Translations under genes and position numbers: made by a program
Part shown: piece by piece, positions 26,939 to 33,697 of the stretch
Position numbering within the stretch: position 1 is the first letter of the stretch
How the letters are laid out: each line of letters opens with the position of its first letter
The notes under the pieces: generated by a model
What the model saw: the letters and a program-made list of their open reading frames with translations, nothing else
Told to the model about the DNA's origin: nothing
The model's database searches: none
Origin: JABMOV01 sp964344305
Lineage (GTDB): Bacteria > Fidelibacterota > Marinisomatia > Marinisomatales > JABMOV01
Direction: 5' to 3'
Assembly (NCBI GenBank): GCA_964344305.1
Contig: CAYFMT010000011.1
Coordinates: forward strand, 16,384 to 80,383
Length of the DNA stretch: 64,000 bases

Positions 26939-27120
26939 AGGAATCAATGCAGAACTGTGCAGGACCCAACAGTGCCTTTTATGGTCTGGGATTCATAGGG
27001 GCCATAATCTATTACATTACCCATGCATCCGGGTTTTGGATGGGCGTACTTGGCATATTCAAGGCTATGGTCTGGCCTATCTTTTTTGTGTATGAGGCAT
27101 TCAAGTATTTTGGTATGTAA
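26935..27120 (+). CDS. Small conserved membrane protein
   Basis: 61 aa, ATGA overlap with the GlpD-like gene. The sequence 'NSAFYGLGFIGAIIYYITHASGFWMGVLGIFKAMVWPIFFVYEAFKYF' belongs to a short two-helix family that I recognise as widespread and uncharacterised in bacteria. Probably an inner-membrane protein with both helices tightly packed; function unknown. Confidence 0.85.
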   Translation: MKESMQNCAGPNSAFYGLGFIGAIIYYITHASGFWMGVLGIFKAMVWPIFFVYEAFKYFGM

Positions 27121-27154
27121 TTTCGCATCCTTTTTATACTTCTCATAATCACTA

Positions 27155-27270
27155 AGGAGAGATGGTCCCGAGAATCGGGAGCTGATGCGCTGTTGCGGCG
27201 CTTCAAAGTTTTAGGAGAGATGGTCCCGAGAATCGGGAGCTGATGCGCCGTTGCGGCGCTTCAAAGTTTT
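27155..27270 (+). repeat. Two 58-bp tandem repeats that copy the 5' end of tRNA-Ser
   Basis: Units 27155-27212 and 27213-27270 differ at one base. Each begins AGGAGAGATGG, exactly the sequence spanning the 5' end of tRNA-Ser at 27271-27281, and later contains GCTGATGCGCCG, close to GCTGAATGCGCCG of that tRNA. Each unit has two perfect or near-perfect hairpins: TCCCGA-GAA-TCGGGA, and GCGCyG-TTG-CGGCGC followed by TTCAAAGTTTT. The tRNA gene begins where a third unit would. Confidence 0.9.
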
Positions 27271-27271
27271 A

Positions 27272-27358
27272 GGAGAGATGGCAGAGTCTGGCTGAATGCG
27301 CCGCACTCGAAATGCGGTTTACCTTCGGGTAACGGGGGTTCGAATCCCTCTCTCTCCG
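27272..27358 (+). tRNA. tRNA-Ser (anticodon CGA)
   Basis: Acceptor stem GGAGAGA (27272-27278) pairs with TCTCTCC (27351-27357); discriminator G. Anticodon stem CCGCA/TGCGG, loop CTCGAAA, giving CGA. A long variable arm TTACC-TTCG-GGTAA marks a class II tRNA; T-arm loop TTCGAAT. CCA is not encoded. Preceded by two tandem units that duplicate its 5' end. Confidence 0.96.
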
Positions 27359-27412
27359 CACTACGCTCCTGTGCGTCGCTACGTGCGGCGAGCCGCTGAA
27401 TATAATTTACTT

Positions 27413-27464
27413 AACTCACCCCTTTGGTTCCCCGCTCTTTCAAAAGAGAGATCAGGGGAGAGTT
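27413..27464. repeat. Long imperfect hairpin, possible dispersed intergenic element
   Basis: Outer arms AACTCaCCCC (27413-27422) and GGGGaGAGTT (27455-27464) pair with one A-A mismatch; an inner hairpin CTCTT-TCAA-AAGAG sits between. The composition (CACCCCTTTGG ... AGAGAG ... GGGGAGAG) resembles short palindromic intergenic repeats known from other bacteria. No target-site duplication was identified. It also could terminate either flanking transcript. Confidence 0.5.
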
Positions 27465-27510
27465 CATCTAACTCCCAAAAAACATATTATCGCACAGAAT
27501 CATTTCCCCA

Positions 27511-28677
27511 TCACCCCTGAAATTTCTTCTTCACCTGTGCCATTACAAGTGGTCCAAGTCTTCCCTTCTCATGAGCGATTTTCATAAACATATTGCGTTT
27601 CGATTTTGGAGGTCGTTTGTAATCTGATCGAGGAATCATGGAGAGAGCACCTTTCTCACAGGAAGAAATACAGGCACCACACCCAAGACATACTTCTGAC
27701 TGTACAGCACTCACTCGATTTGAGCCATTTCCATTGGATCGATCCAGCCCAATGGCTTTTACATTGCATCCGGTAAAACATTCACCGCAATAATCACAGA
27801 CATCCTGATCCACAACGGCGATAAAAGGTGTTTTATTCACGCCTTTATAATACCCCGCCTGGACACCGGCCATGATTTCACAACAGCATCCACAACAATT
27901 GCAAATGAAGGATGGTTTCTCCCTGATATTGTCTGTGATATGTGTCAGCCGCAATTCTTCAGCCATGTTCAGGATACCCACCAGTTCTTCCTTGGATTTC
28001 TTTTCTGCAAATCCTCGTCTTACAAGAAATTCTGATCCCCGTCCCAGGGAGATACATATTCCATCAACCGGTGCATTCTTTTTACAGGATTTTCCCTCAT
28101 GTTCTCGTTTGTGGCGGCAATAACACATGGCCACTGCTCCATGATCTGCATTCTCAATTATATCTTTTGCACTGTCATAGGATACTATTTCACTGCTAAC
28201 AGGAATTTGGTCTTCATAGGGCAGGGATCGCGTTAGTTGTGTCTTACTGCCGAAAAATTCTTTTGCCTGTCCTTCTTTTCCATCCCAATGGAAATACTCA
28301 CTCATAAGTTTTGCAACTTTCTCAAGGGGCAGGTCTTTCCGATGCTTCATGAAGGTGAATTCAATAAACCCAATGACACCGGGCATGAGTAAATAGTAAA
28401 CACTGTCCCCATAGTTCATGTCCATGACCAAACCTTTATCAGCCATGGATTCCAGTATCGGTTCCAGCTTTTCCTGCTTGTATCCCGTCCGCTTTATCAT
28501 TTCATCCAGGGTTGATTCTGTCAATGGGAACCTCGACCCCACATACGCTTCTTCTTCGGAAAACAGCAGGGATAGCAATTCCCTCAGCTTTTCATTGTCC
28601 ACCAGTCCAATGGGATACTGGTTCAGGCGATCTATCAGAGGAACCAGGCTTGATTTTGTGTTATGGACATGACCCAT
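27511..28677 (-). CDS. Multi-cluster ferredoxin-like 4Fe-4S protein
   Basis: A 388-residue protein. The N-terminal ~100 residues look like winged-helix/regulator-like helices; the middle has a Cys-rich stretch 'AVAMCYCRHKREHEGKSCKK' and 'SFICNCCGCCCEIMAG'; the C-terminal third holds two classical clusters, 'CDYCGECFTGCNVKAIG' and 'CLGCGACISSCEKGAL' (CxxCxxCxxxC). It belongs to a recurrent but uncharacterised family of cytosolic Fe-S proteins. Predicted electron carrier, or anaerobic sensor given the N-terminal region. A TTCTGA-n5-TCAGAA palindrome (28690-28706) lies just upstream of the start. Confidence 0.82.
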   Translation of the reverse strand: MGHVHNTKSSLVPLIDRLNQYPIGLVDNEKLRELLSLLFSEEEAYVGSRFPLTESTLDEMIKRTGYKQEKLEPILESMADKGLVMDMNYGDSVYYLLMPGVIGFIEFTFMKHRKDLPLEKVAKLMSEYFHWDGKEGQAKEFFGSKTQLTRSLPYEDQIPVSSEIVSYDSAKDIIENADHGAVAMCYCRHKREHEGKSCKKNAPVDGICISLGRGSEFLVRRGFAEKKSKEELVGILNMAEELRLTHITDNIREKPSFICNCCGCCCEIMAGVQAGYYKGVNKTPFIAVVDQDVCDYCGECFTGCNVKAIGLDRSNGNGSNRVSAVQSEVCLGCGACISSCEKGALSMIPRSDYKRPPKSKRNMFMKIAHEKGRLGPLVMAQVKKKFQG

Positions 28678-28689
28678 GTAAAATTACCT

Positions 28690-28706
28690 TTTCTGAAATT
28701 CTCAGA
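28690..28706. promoter_or_regulatory. Palindrome upstream of the 4Fe-4S protein gene
   Basis: TTCTGA-AATTC-TCAGAA, a perfect 6-bp inverted repeat 13 bp upstream of the 28677 start codon (minus strand). Position suits an operator or a leader hairpin just before the ribosome-binding site. No regulator can be named. Confidence 0.35.
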
Positions 28707-28830
28707 ATAATCGTGAAGTAAATAATACGGTAACTGGAACAATAATTCCCATATAATTAGTGTCACTTATTTCACTGATCTTACAGTTGCATTTAACCTA
28801 AATACTTCAGATCTCATTTTGATATGGTCC

Positions 28831-28864
28831 TCGACATTTATTCCTAATATGACAATTTTGTCGA
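28831..28864 (+). promoter_or_regulatory. Putative activator-binding sites upstream of the 54-codon gene
   Basis: The site at 28849-28864 matches the 16-bp palindrome TCGACAAATTTGTCGA (found perfectly at 32327-32342) at 13 of 16 positions; a half-site TCGACA begins at 28831, giving an 18-bp centre spacing. It lies ~75-110 bp upstream of the -24/-12-like element at 28940, a usual place for NtrC-type activator sites. The binding protein is inferred to be the response regulator at 32363-33697. Confidence 0.6.
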
Positions 28865-28939
28865 GTTAATAATTATTGCAATATCTCTTAAAATAATAAT
28901 TAACAATCACTAAAGAATATTTTCATCTTTAATATTTTT

Positions 28940-28956
28940 CTGGCATAAGGTTTGAT
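28940..28956 (+). promoter_or_regulatory. Sigma-54-like promoter of the 54-codon gene
   Basis: CTGGCATAAGGTTTGAT: the -24 element TGGCAT is good and the 10-bp spacing from GG to the -12 element is correct, but the -12 dinucleotide is GA instead of GC. Expected start of transcription is near 28966, just ahead of the ribosome-binding site at 28973. Weaker than the match at 32212-32228. Confidence 0.5.
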
Positions 28957-28983
28957 CCAATCATTATAAAAAGGGGAGTTATT

Positions 28984-29148
28984 ATGAAGACCTATCCAAA
29001 ACAGAACCGTTCTTTATCAAGAACCAGGTTAAGTATTAAAGATGAAGAAAAATACAACCTGGATTTGTTCGCAAGTATTGTGTTGCAAAATAAAAAGAAA
29101 TCAAAAGCAGACAGGAAACATAACCAACAGTATTCCCTTGTAGTTTGA
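28984..29148 (+). CDS. Small basic protein, 54 aa, unknown family
   Basis: ATG at 28984 with GGGGAG (28973-28978) 5 nt upstream; stop TGA at 29146. The product is Lys/Arg/Gln-rich and without Cys, a membrane helix or a signal peptide; it starts MKTYPKQNRSLSRTRLSIKD and ends HNQQYSLVV. A promoter-like -24/-12 element with upstream palindromes and a rho-independent terminator (29165-29193) frame it, so it is a complete monocistronic unit. No family recognised. Linked to the neighbouring two-component system by its control sites only. Confidence 0.6.
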   Translation: MKTYPKQNRSLSRTRLSIKDEEKYNLDLFASIVLQNKKKSKADRKHNQQYSLVV

Positions 29149-29164
29149 ATAGCATTCATCTTTT

Positions 29165-29193
29165 AAGAATGCCAATTTCCATTTTGGCTTTTT
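29165..29193 (+). terminator. Intrinsic terminator of the 54-codon gene
   Basis: GCCAA (29171-29175) pairs with TTGGC (29184-29188), extended by flanking A/T pairs, followed by a T-run. It lies 20-45 bp after the stop codon on the plus strand. Confidence 0.7.
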
Positions 29194-29215
29194 CAACGAT
29201 TCTATAAAACAAGAA

Positions 29216-29237
29216 ACCCACCTGGTAATTGGTGGGT
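29216..29237 (-). terminator. Intrinsic terminator of the stress-operon end
   Basis: ACCCACC (29216-29222) and GGTGGGT (29231-29237) form a 7-bp stem with an 8-nt loop; on the minus strand TTTCTTGTTTTAT follows. It sits 26 bp beyond the stop of the DUF2202 gene, closing the minus-strand operon. Confidence 0.75.
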
Positions 29238-29262
29238 AAACATATTTTGCTGTTTAATATAT

Positions 29263-29943
29263 TTAAAATCCACCAGTCTCCTTTGCAGAATTTATTATAT
29301 TTTGAAACATATCATCGGTGATAAACTGTGGATTATACTCGCCCCCCATGGATATTATTTTTGAATAATATGATCGAAGGTGGTTTCTCGATCCCCTTGT
29401 GAGGTTGTCGTAAACAAATTGAATATCTGAACTTTCTACTGATAAAGAAAGGTCCAGCAAATCATGAATGTCCAGGTCTTCAATAGTGGCACCAACTGTA
29501 TACGCAGTTAAAAGACTGCTCGTACCTTCATTTACAAGTACTGAATACAGACTATCAAGAATAGGATTCGCAAAATCACCTGTCTCATCTGATATCACAG
29601 GATCCGGGATACCATATTTATCAAGCAGTACTTTTACAGCCATCATATGTTTTTGTTCGCTGTATGCAATGTTTGAAAATATACGGATTGAATACATTTC
29701 ATAAAATTCGAGGTATACATCCCTGGCAAGTTTTTCCTCTTCCCTCATAAGTACAAGACCGTTGATCACGTCTGAGTTCAGACTATCTGATGGAGTCATT
29801 GAAAGCAGACTATCAACAAACAGCAGGTAAGATTTGTCCATTGCTATATTATTGGATAGTCCCGAACTAGTACTGTTTTCACAACCAGTTAACACCATTA
29901 AAGCAAAAATCAAACTCAATATTAATTTAATTTTCTTTTTCAT
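29263..29943 (-). CDS. DUF2202 domain lipoprotein
   Basis: Start taken at ATG 29943 (MKKKIKLILSLIFALMVLTGC), a textbook lipoprotein signal with Cys21; the longer open frame upstream merely overlaps the previous gene. 226 aa. The DUF2202 block is plain: 'GLVLMREEEKLARDVYLEFYEMY', 'IRIFSNIAYSEQKHMMAVKVLLDKYGIPDP', 'GATIEDLDIHDLLDL', 'NLTRGSRNHLRSYYSKI'. The conserved E..E..H..H pattern suggests a ferritin-like four-helix metal-binding bundle. Last gene of the putative sigma-54 operon; role in metal handling or envelope stress is inferred. Confidence 0.88.
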   Translation of the reverse strand: MKKKIKLILSLIFALMVLTGCENSTSSGLSNNIAMDKSYLLFVDSLLSMTPSDSLNSDVINGLVLMREEEKLARDVYLEFYEMYSIRIFSNIAYSEQKHMMAVKVLLDKYGIPDPVISDETGDFANPILDSLYSVLVNEGTSSLLTAYTVGATIEDLDIHDLLDLSLSVESSDIQFVYDNLTRGSRNHLRSYYSKIISMGGEYNPQFITDDMFQNIINSAKETGGF

Positions 29944-29962
29944 CTTATTATCCCTTATTTCG

Positions 29963-29990
29963 ATAGCTACCGGATTAATCCGGCAGCTAT
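29963..29990 (-). other. Intercistronic hairpin between the LTxxQ and DUF2202 genes
   Basis: ATAGCT-a-CCGGAT-TA-ATCCGG-c-AGCTAT forms a 12-bp stem with one A-C mismatch and a tiny loop. No T-run follows, so it is more likely an mRNA processing or stability element than a terminator; it would separate the last gene from the rest of the transcript. Confidence 0.55.
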
Positions 29991-30001
29991 TCTGATCTTG
30001 C

Positions 30002-30484
30002 TTATATTCCTCTACCTTGTCGCTTCCCACCTCTATTTCGGCCTGCTCCATCACCCGTGCAATCGCCCTGATCTCCAAATCCACCCTGGGCACCACGGCC
30101 ATATCGACGACCATTTCCCATGGATCTACTATCGAATACAGTTTTTTGATCTTCTGTTAGCATGGCTCTCATTGCCATTCTGTTTTCAACTCGTCTCTTC
30201 TCAAGATCTGATTCCATCGCTGAGATTTTCCCAAGTGTCACATCGATTGCGTTTTTATCCGGTGTTGCAGATTTCATCATCGCATGTAATTCTAATCGGA
30301 GAATCTTAATTTCAGAACGAATCCTAATATTTTCTTTCTGGAATTGATCCCTCAATGCAGAATGAGCCTGCATCTGCTCGTTGGTCAGATTTAATCCATT
30401 GTCCCAGTTTTGATTTCTACCTGCACCTGTCAATGGTACAGACACCATAAGAAGGAGTGTAAGGATTAATGTTGAGTTTTTCAT
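30002..30484 (-). CDS. Spy/CpxP/ZraP-like LTxxQ periplasmic protein
   Basis: 160 aa with a signal peptide (~1-21). Two LTxxQ-type motifs, 'NLTNEQMQ' (~32-39) and 'MLTEDQKTVF' (~109-118), bracket a helical hairpin 'LRDQFQKENIRIRSEIKILRLEL', the pattern of Spy, CpxP, ZraP and CnrX. The tail 'GGFGDQGDCTGDGAGRNRGG' is Gly/Asp/Arg-rich and shares a GDC motif with the protein encoded at 31720. In E. coli, ZraP binds Zn2+ and works with the sigma-54-activating ZraSR pair; the same gene types lie upstream here, which supports a ZraP-like role. Confidence 0.8.
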   Translation of the reverse strand: MKNSTLILTLLLMVSVPLTGAGRNQNWDNGLNLTNEQMQAHSALRDQFQKENIRIRSEIKILRLELHAMMKSATPDKNAIDVTLGKISAMESDLEKRRVENRMAMRAMLTEDQKTVFDSRSMGNGRRYGRGAQGGFGDQGDCTGDGAGRNRGGKRQGRGI

Positions 30485-30500
30485 GTGTGATTCCTTTCTG

Positions 30501-31661
30501 TTAATATTCTATTGACAGCCCAAATGAGTAGTAGAGCCCTTCCACATCATACAGACTGTTGTTTGATGAATTCTTTTGCCAGTTTATTTCTAAATTGCTT
30601 GAAAGTTTTTCAATGATACTATGAATGGGTAAGTACCAGTCCTTTGATATGGACAGTTGAATGTATTTACCCGAATCTCGCCGTGATGAATGGATAAGAA
30701 TAGGTGATCCATTTTCATCATATAAAAAATCATGTGCCAACATATCATACTGATACACTGAAACATCTGGGTAGTACCTATCATAATAACCATATGTCGC
30801 AACCAGATTCGAATACTTTGGAAGGAACCATGATATTCGCGATTTTCCCCAGGTTCCTTTCCAGGTATATGTATCGAGAATGGGACTATTAATCTCCATG
30901 GCCATTACCGGATCTGTCATCTTGGTAGAGTAAACATCCTTAGCTCCGAATTCAGCAGACATTCCAATGAATGTTGAAATGGATTGACTGAGACGAATCG
31001 ATCCCTGCATCAAAGAATTTGGATCGTGCAATAATGGTTTCATACCCTGATATAATTGTATTGGATTAAAATACTGAGCCCCAAATTTTGTTTGTATGAA
31101 CAAGCTTGTCTTAGTGTAAAAAGATTTATGATAGGATAAGGATAATTGTTGATCCCTATCACTTGCTTCAGGTATGTCTATATAGTTTACCAGTTTTCCC
31201 TGGTATTGAATGTAAATGGATTGTTGAGCAGAGTAATATTTTTTCCATTCGATATATGCGGTGATTTTATTCGAATCATATTGGAGGATATCTTCTTCGT
31301 AAAAGATACCTCTATAATATATACCCCAGAAAAATTGGTTATTATCTTGACCCAGGTATCGGTATTGGAGCCCTGTTTCAACATCGTAACTATTGTATTG
31401 ATCCAGGTTAAAAAATGTGGATTTATTTGCAGATATATATATTCTGCTATTTGGTGTGAATGGATTGTATAAACTGATTTCGCTGGATGTATAGTAAGCG
31501 TCTGGTAAAAGTCTGGAATTATATAGATAATCCGATTTACCAATCCATGAATTTCCATAGATTGAAATATCACCCAGCTGTTGTGAAGCAACAAAACTAA
31601 AAAGTAGAATGAAATTGAGATGCCTCAATTTTCTGGTTTTTTTCTGTGTTGTGTTGTTCAT
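30501..31661 (-). CDS. Outer-membrane beta-barrel-like protein, unknown family
   Basis: 386 aa with an N-terminal signal ('LRHLNFILLFSFVASQQLGD', ~12-31). The mature part is aromatic-rich with alternating beta strands ('GLQYRYLGQDNNQFFWGIYYRGIFYEED', 'KITAYIEWKKYYSAQQSIYIQYQGK') and ends 'LYYSFGLSIEY', an aromatic C-terminal residue typical of outer-membrane barrels. No TonB box or plug is visible. Its ribosome-binding site follows directly after the terminator-like hairpin at 31677-31707. Function unknown; part of the putative stress operon. Confidence 0.65.
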   Translation of the reverse strand: MNNTTQKKTRKLRHLNFILLFSFVASQQLGDISIYGNSWIGKSDYLYNSRLLPDAYYTSSEISLYNPFTPNSRIYISANKSTFFNLDQYNSYDVETGLQYRYLGQDNNQFFWGIYYRGIFYEEDILQYDSNKITAYIEWKKYYSAQQSIYIQYQGKLVNYIDIPEASDRDQQLSLSYHKSFYTKTSLFIQTKFGAQYFNPIQLYQGMKPLLHDPNSLMQGSIRLSQSISTFIGMSAEFGAKDVYSTKMTDPVMAMEINSPILDTYTWKGTWGKSRISWFLPKYSNLVATYGYYDRYYPDVSVYQYDMLAHDFLYDENGSPILIHSSRRDSGKYIQLSISKDWYLPIHSIIEKLSSNLEINWQKNSSNNSLYDVEGLYYSFGLSIEY

Positions 31662-31676
31662 GGTTCTTACCTAAAA

Positions 31677-31707
31677 GAGGGTGACAGTTTCATAAACTGC
31701 CACCCTC
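31677..31707 (-). terminator. Strong hairpin between two operon genes, fused to an SD
   Basis: GAGGGTG-a-CAGTTT / AAACTG-c-CACCCTC, 13 paired positions with one mismatch and a 3-nt loop. On the minus strand it is followed by TTTTAGGTAAG and the ATG at 31661. It should reduce transcription of the three downstream genes relative to the first gene. Confidence 0.75.
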
Positions 31708-31719
31708 GGGTGAGCTCAA

Positions 31720-32175
31720 TTAGGAGGCGTTCATTATTCTTGTTTTTACTTTTTTAACCCCGACCGGCTGATCACAATCACCTGTGCCGGTTCCATCACC
31801 AGGACCATTTCCATTACCTGGATTTCCATTTCCTCCATTGCCGCCTGTGTTTCCACCATTACCCCATTGGCCACCCTCGTTCTCTCCAGTTCCATCACAA
31901 TCGCCAGTACCAGTTCCATCACCAGGCCCATTGTTTGCACCATATTGATTACCAGAACCGTCCATTGGAGCGACATAATCTTCATCGAATGCATTGGGGA
32001 TTCCGTCTCCATCAGCATCAGGGGCGAAATCATTAAATCCATCACCATTTTCATCTACATAAATACCCACACCGCCAAAACCGTTTCCATTTTGATTTTG
32101 CGCTGGTGCCTGATTCATTGTAAACAGAATGCCTAATCCCAGTAAGACTGTTAAATTCCGTGTAATATTCTTCAT
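31720..32175 (-). CDS. Exported Gly/Asp/Asn-rich protein with Ca-binding-like repeats
   Basis: Start at ATG 32175 (SD GAGGAAG) rather than four codons earlier, where the SD itself would be translated. 151 aa with signal peptide to ~25 ('LLGLGILFTMNQAPAQ'). Residues ~38-66 'DENGDGFNDFAPDADGDGIPNAFDED' look like thrombospondin type 3/EF-hand-like calcium loops. Then two copies of 'GPGDGTGTGDCD' (about 83-94 and 124-135) flank a Gly/Asn-rich stretch. First gene after the sigma-54 promoter, so probably the most highly expressed. Function unknown; metal binding is inferred. Confidence 0.7.
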   Translation of the reverse strand: MKNITRNLTVLLGLGILFTMNQAPAQNQNGNGFGGVGIYVDENGDGFNDFAPDADGDGIPNAFDEDYVAPMDGSGNQYGANNGPGDGTGTGDCDGTGENEGGQWGNGGNTGGNGGNGNPGNGNGPGDGTGTGDCDQPVGVKKVKTRIMNAS

Positions 32176-32211
32176 TTTCTTCCTCATTGTTTTTGATTTT
32201 CACAAAGAAGT

Positions 32212-32228
32212 GGCAAGGGATATGCCAA
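32212..32228 (-). promoter_or_regulatory. Sigma-54 promoter of the stress operon
   Basis: On the minus strand TTGGCATATCCCTTGCC: -24 TGGCAT and -12 TTGC with the required 10 bp between GG and GC. Transcription would begin near 32200, ~25 nt before the start codon at 32175. The upstream gene encodes a sigma-54 activator with GAFTGA, which fits. Confidence 0.82.
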
Positions 32229-32326
32229 AAGTAACGAAGAAAATGGCGAATTTCCTTATATACTAATATTGCTGATTATAGAGCACCAGATGGCCTGAAA
32301 TAATATTTGAAACAAAAAGCAGAAAA

Positions 32327-32360
32327 TCGACAAATTTGTCGAAAGACGTCAAATTTGTAA
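32327..32360 (-). promoter_or_regulatory. Tandem palindromic activator sites (UAS)
   Basis: TCGACAAATTTGTCGA at 32327-32342 is a perfect 16-bp palindrome; a second site centred 19 bp away shares the core CAAATTTG (32350-32357). They lie ~100-130 bp upstream of the -24/-12 promoter, in the spacer after the response-regulator gene. A related pair precedes the 54-codon gene at 28984. Two-turn spacing favours cooperative binding of a dimeric NtrC-type activator. Confidence 0.72.
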
Positions 32361-32362
32361 GT

Positions 32363-33697
32363 TTATTTTAAATCATATTTTGCAAGTTTATATCTCAATA
32401 CCCGTTCGCTGATACCCAGATTTCTTGCACATGCGCTCTGATTGCCATTGGTTTTCGTTATCTCGTTGAGTATCATATCCCGTTCCAGTTCAGTAACCGC
32501 TTGATTCAGTGAACCAGCAGAAAAGTACCCATTTTCTGATATGCTTAAATTTAAATCAGCCTTGTTAATAGTGGTTTTCTCTGCCAGCAGGGCTGCTCGC
32601 TCAATTATATTCTTTAATTCCCGAATATTCCCTGGAAATGCATAATCTTTCAGAGTCTCTAATGTTTCAGATGAAAAATGCATTTTGCCAAGATTATCCC
32701 GGTCGCAAACCGTCTCTAAAAAATAGTGTGCTAAAGGTTCGATATCATCTTTTCTGTTTTTTAATGGAGGAATCTTAATATGGATTACATTCAAACGATA
32801 AAGCAAGTCTTCTCGAAACTCACCTTTTTCCACAGCATGATCGAGATCAATATTGGTAGCGGCAACAATTCTAACATCACTCTCTATAGGTATATTGCTG
32901 CCAACCTTTTCAAATATTCCATCCTGAAGAAAACGTAACAGTTTTACCTGCATCTGTAGTGGTAAATCCCCTATTTCATCCAGAAAAAGTGTAGATTGGT
33001 TTGCCTTTTCAAATCTTCCTTTTCTATCACTGTCAGCACCCGTGAATGCTCCCTTAACGTGACCGAATAATTCGCTTTCAATTAGATTACTCGGAAGTGC
33101 AGCGCAGTTAACAACGACCATGGGGTTGCTGTTTCGGTTGGATTCCTGATGGATTCTGTGTGCAAACACTTCTTTCCCCGTACCTGTGTCTCCTGTGATC
33201 AAAACAGTGGCTTTGCTATTTGCTATTTTCCGGATTTGTTGAAACAGGCGTTTCATCTCCGGATCGTGTACAATAAAACCTTCTCCAGCAGTACCAGTAT
33301 CGTCTTCATATTCTCCAGAGTCACTTTTCCTTTTCTGACCAAGGTACTTTTCTATGGCATGAAGTTGATCCTCCAGGGTCGTGAGGTTTACAGGCTTTGT
33401 TAAGAAGTCCCATGCACCATCACGCATGGCTTTCACTGCAATATCGATGGTGCCAAAGGCCGTCATAAGGATTACAACAATTGAGGGATGCCTTGATGAG
33501 ATTTCATTTAGCAGGTCACTACCTGTCATATATGGCATTTTGTAATCTGTGAGCACCACATCAACCGGATTAGAATACAAGAAATTGAGTGCTTTTTGGG
33601 CAGATTCAGCTGTATATGGAGTATGACCAACATCCTGAACGAATCCTGCCAATGCTTCACGTTGATTTTTTTCATCATCAACAATCAGAATATTCAT
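32363..33697 (-). CDS. NtrC-family sigma-54-dependent response regulator
   Basis: 444 aa: receiver domain with phospho-acceptor Asp51 ('VVLTDYKMP') and Lys101; AAA+ domain with Walker A 'GDTGTGKE' (169-176), sigma-54-contact loop GAFTGA (216-221), Walker B 'TLFLDEIGDL', and arginine-finger region 'FREDLLYRLNVIHI'; C-terminal Fis-type HTH 'NQSACARNLGISERVLRYKLAKY'. It activates sigma-54 promoters when phosphorylated. ATGA overlap with the histidine kinase upstream. Its likely targets are the adjacent promoter at 32212 and perhaps that at 28940. Confidence 0.95.
   Translation of the reverse strand: MNILIVDDEKNQREALAGFVQDVGHTPYTAESAQKALNFLYSNPVDVVLTDYKMPYMTGSDLLNEISSRHPSIVVILMTAFGTIDIAVKAMRDGAWDFLTKPVNLTTLEDQLHAIEKYLGQKRKSDSGEYEDDTGTAGEGFIVHDPEMKRLFQQIRKIANSKATVLITGDTGTGKEVFAHRIHQESNRNSNPMVVVNCAALPSNLIESELFGHVKGAFTGADSDRKGRFEKANQSTLFLDEIGDLPLQMQVKLLRFLQDGIFEKVGSNIPIESDVRIVAATNIDLDHAVEKGEFREDLLYRLNVIHIKIPPLKNRKDDIEPLAHYFLETVCDRDNLGKMHFSSETLETLKDYAFPGNIRELKNIIERAALLAEKTTINKADLNLSISENGYFSAGSLNQAVTELERDMILNEITKTNGNQSACARNLGISERVLRYKLAKYDLK

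Noticed and set aside
27155..27270. CRISPR-like array
   Set aside because: Only two contiguous units without spacers; they copy tRNA sequence.
29944..30114. N-terminal extension of the DUF2202 protein
   Set aside because: The extra 57 codons overlap the LTxxQ gene in another frame and precede a perfect lipoprotein signal.
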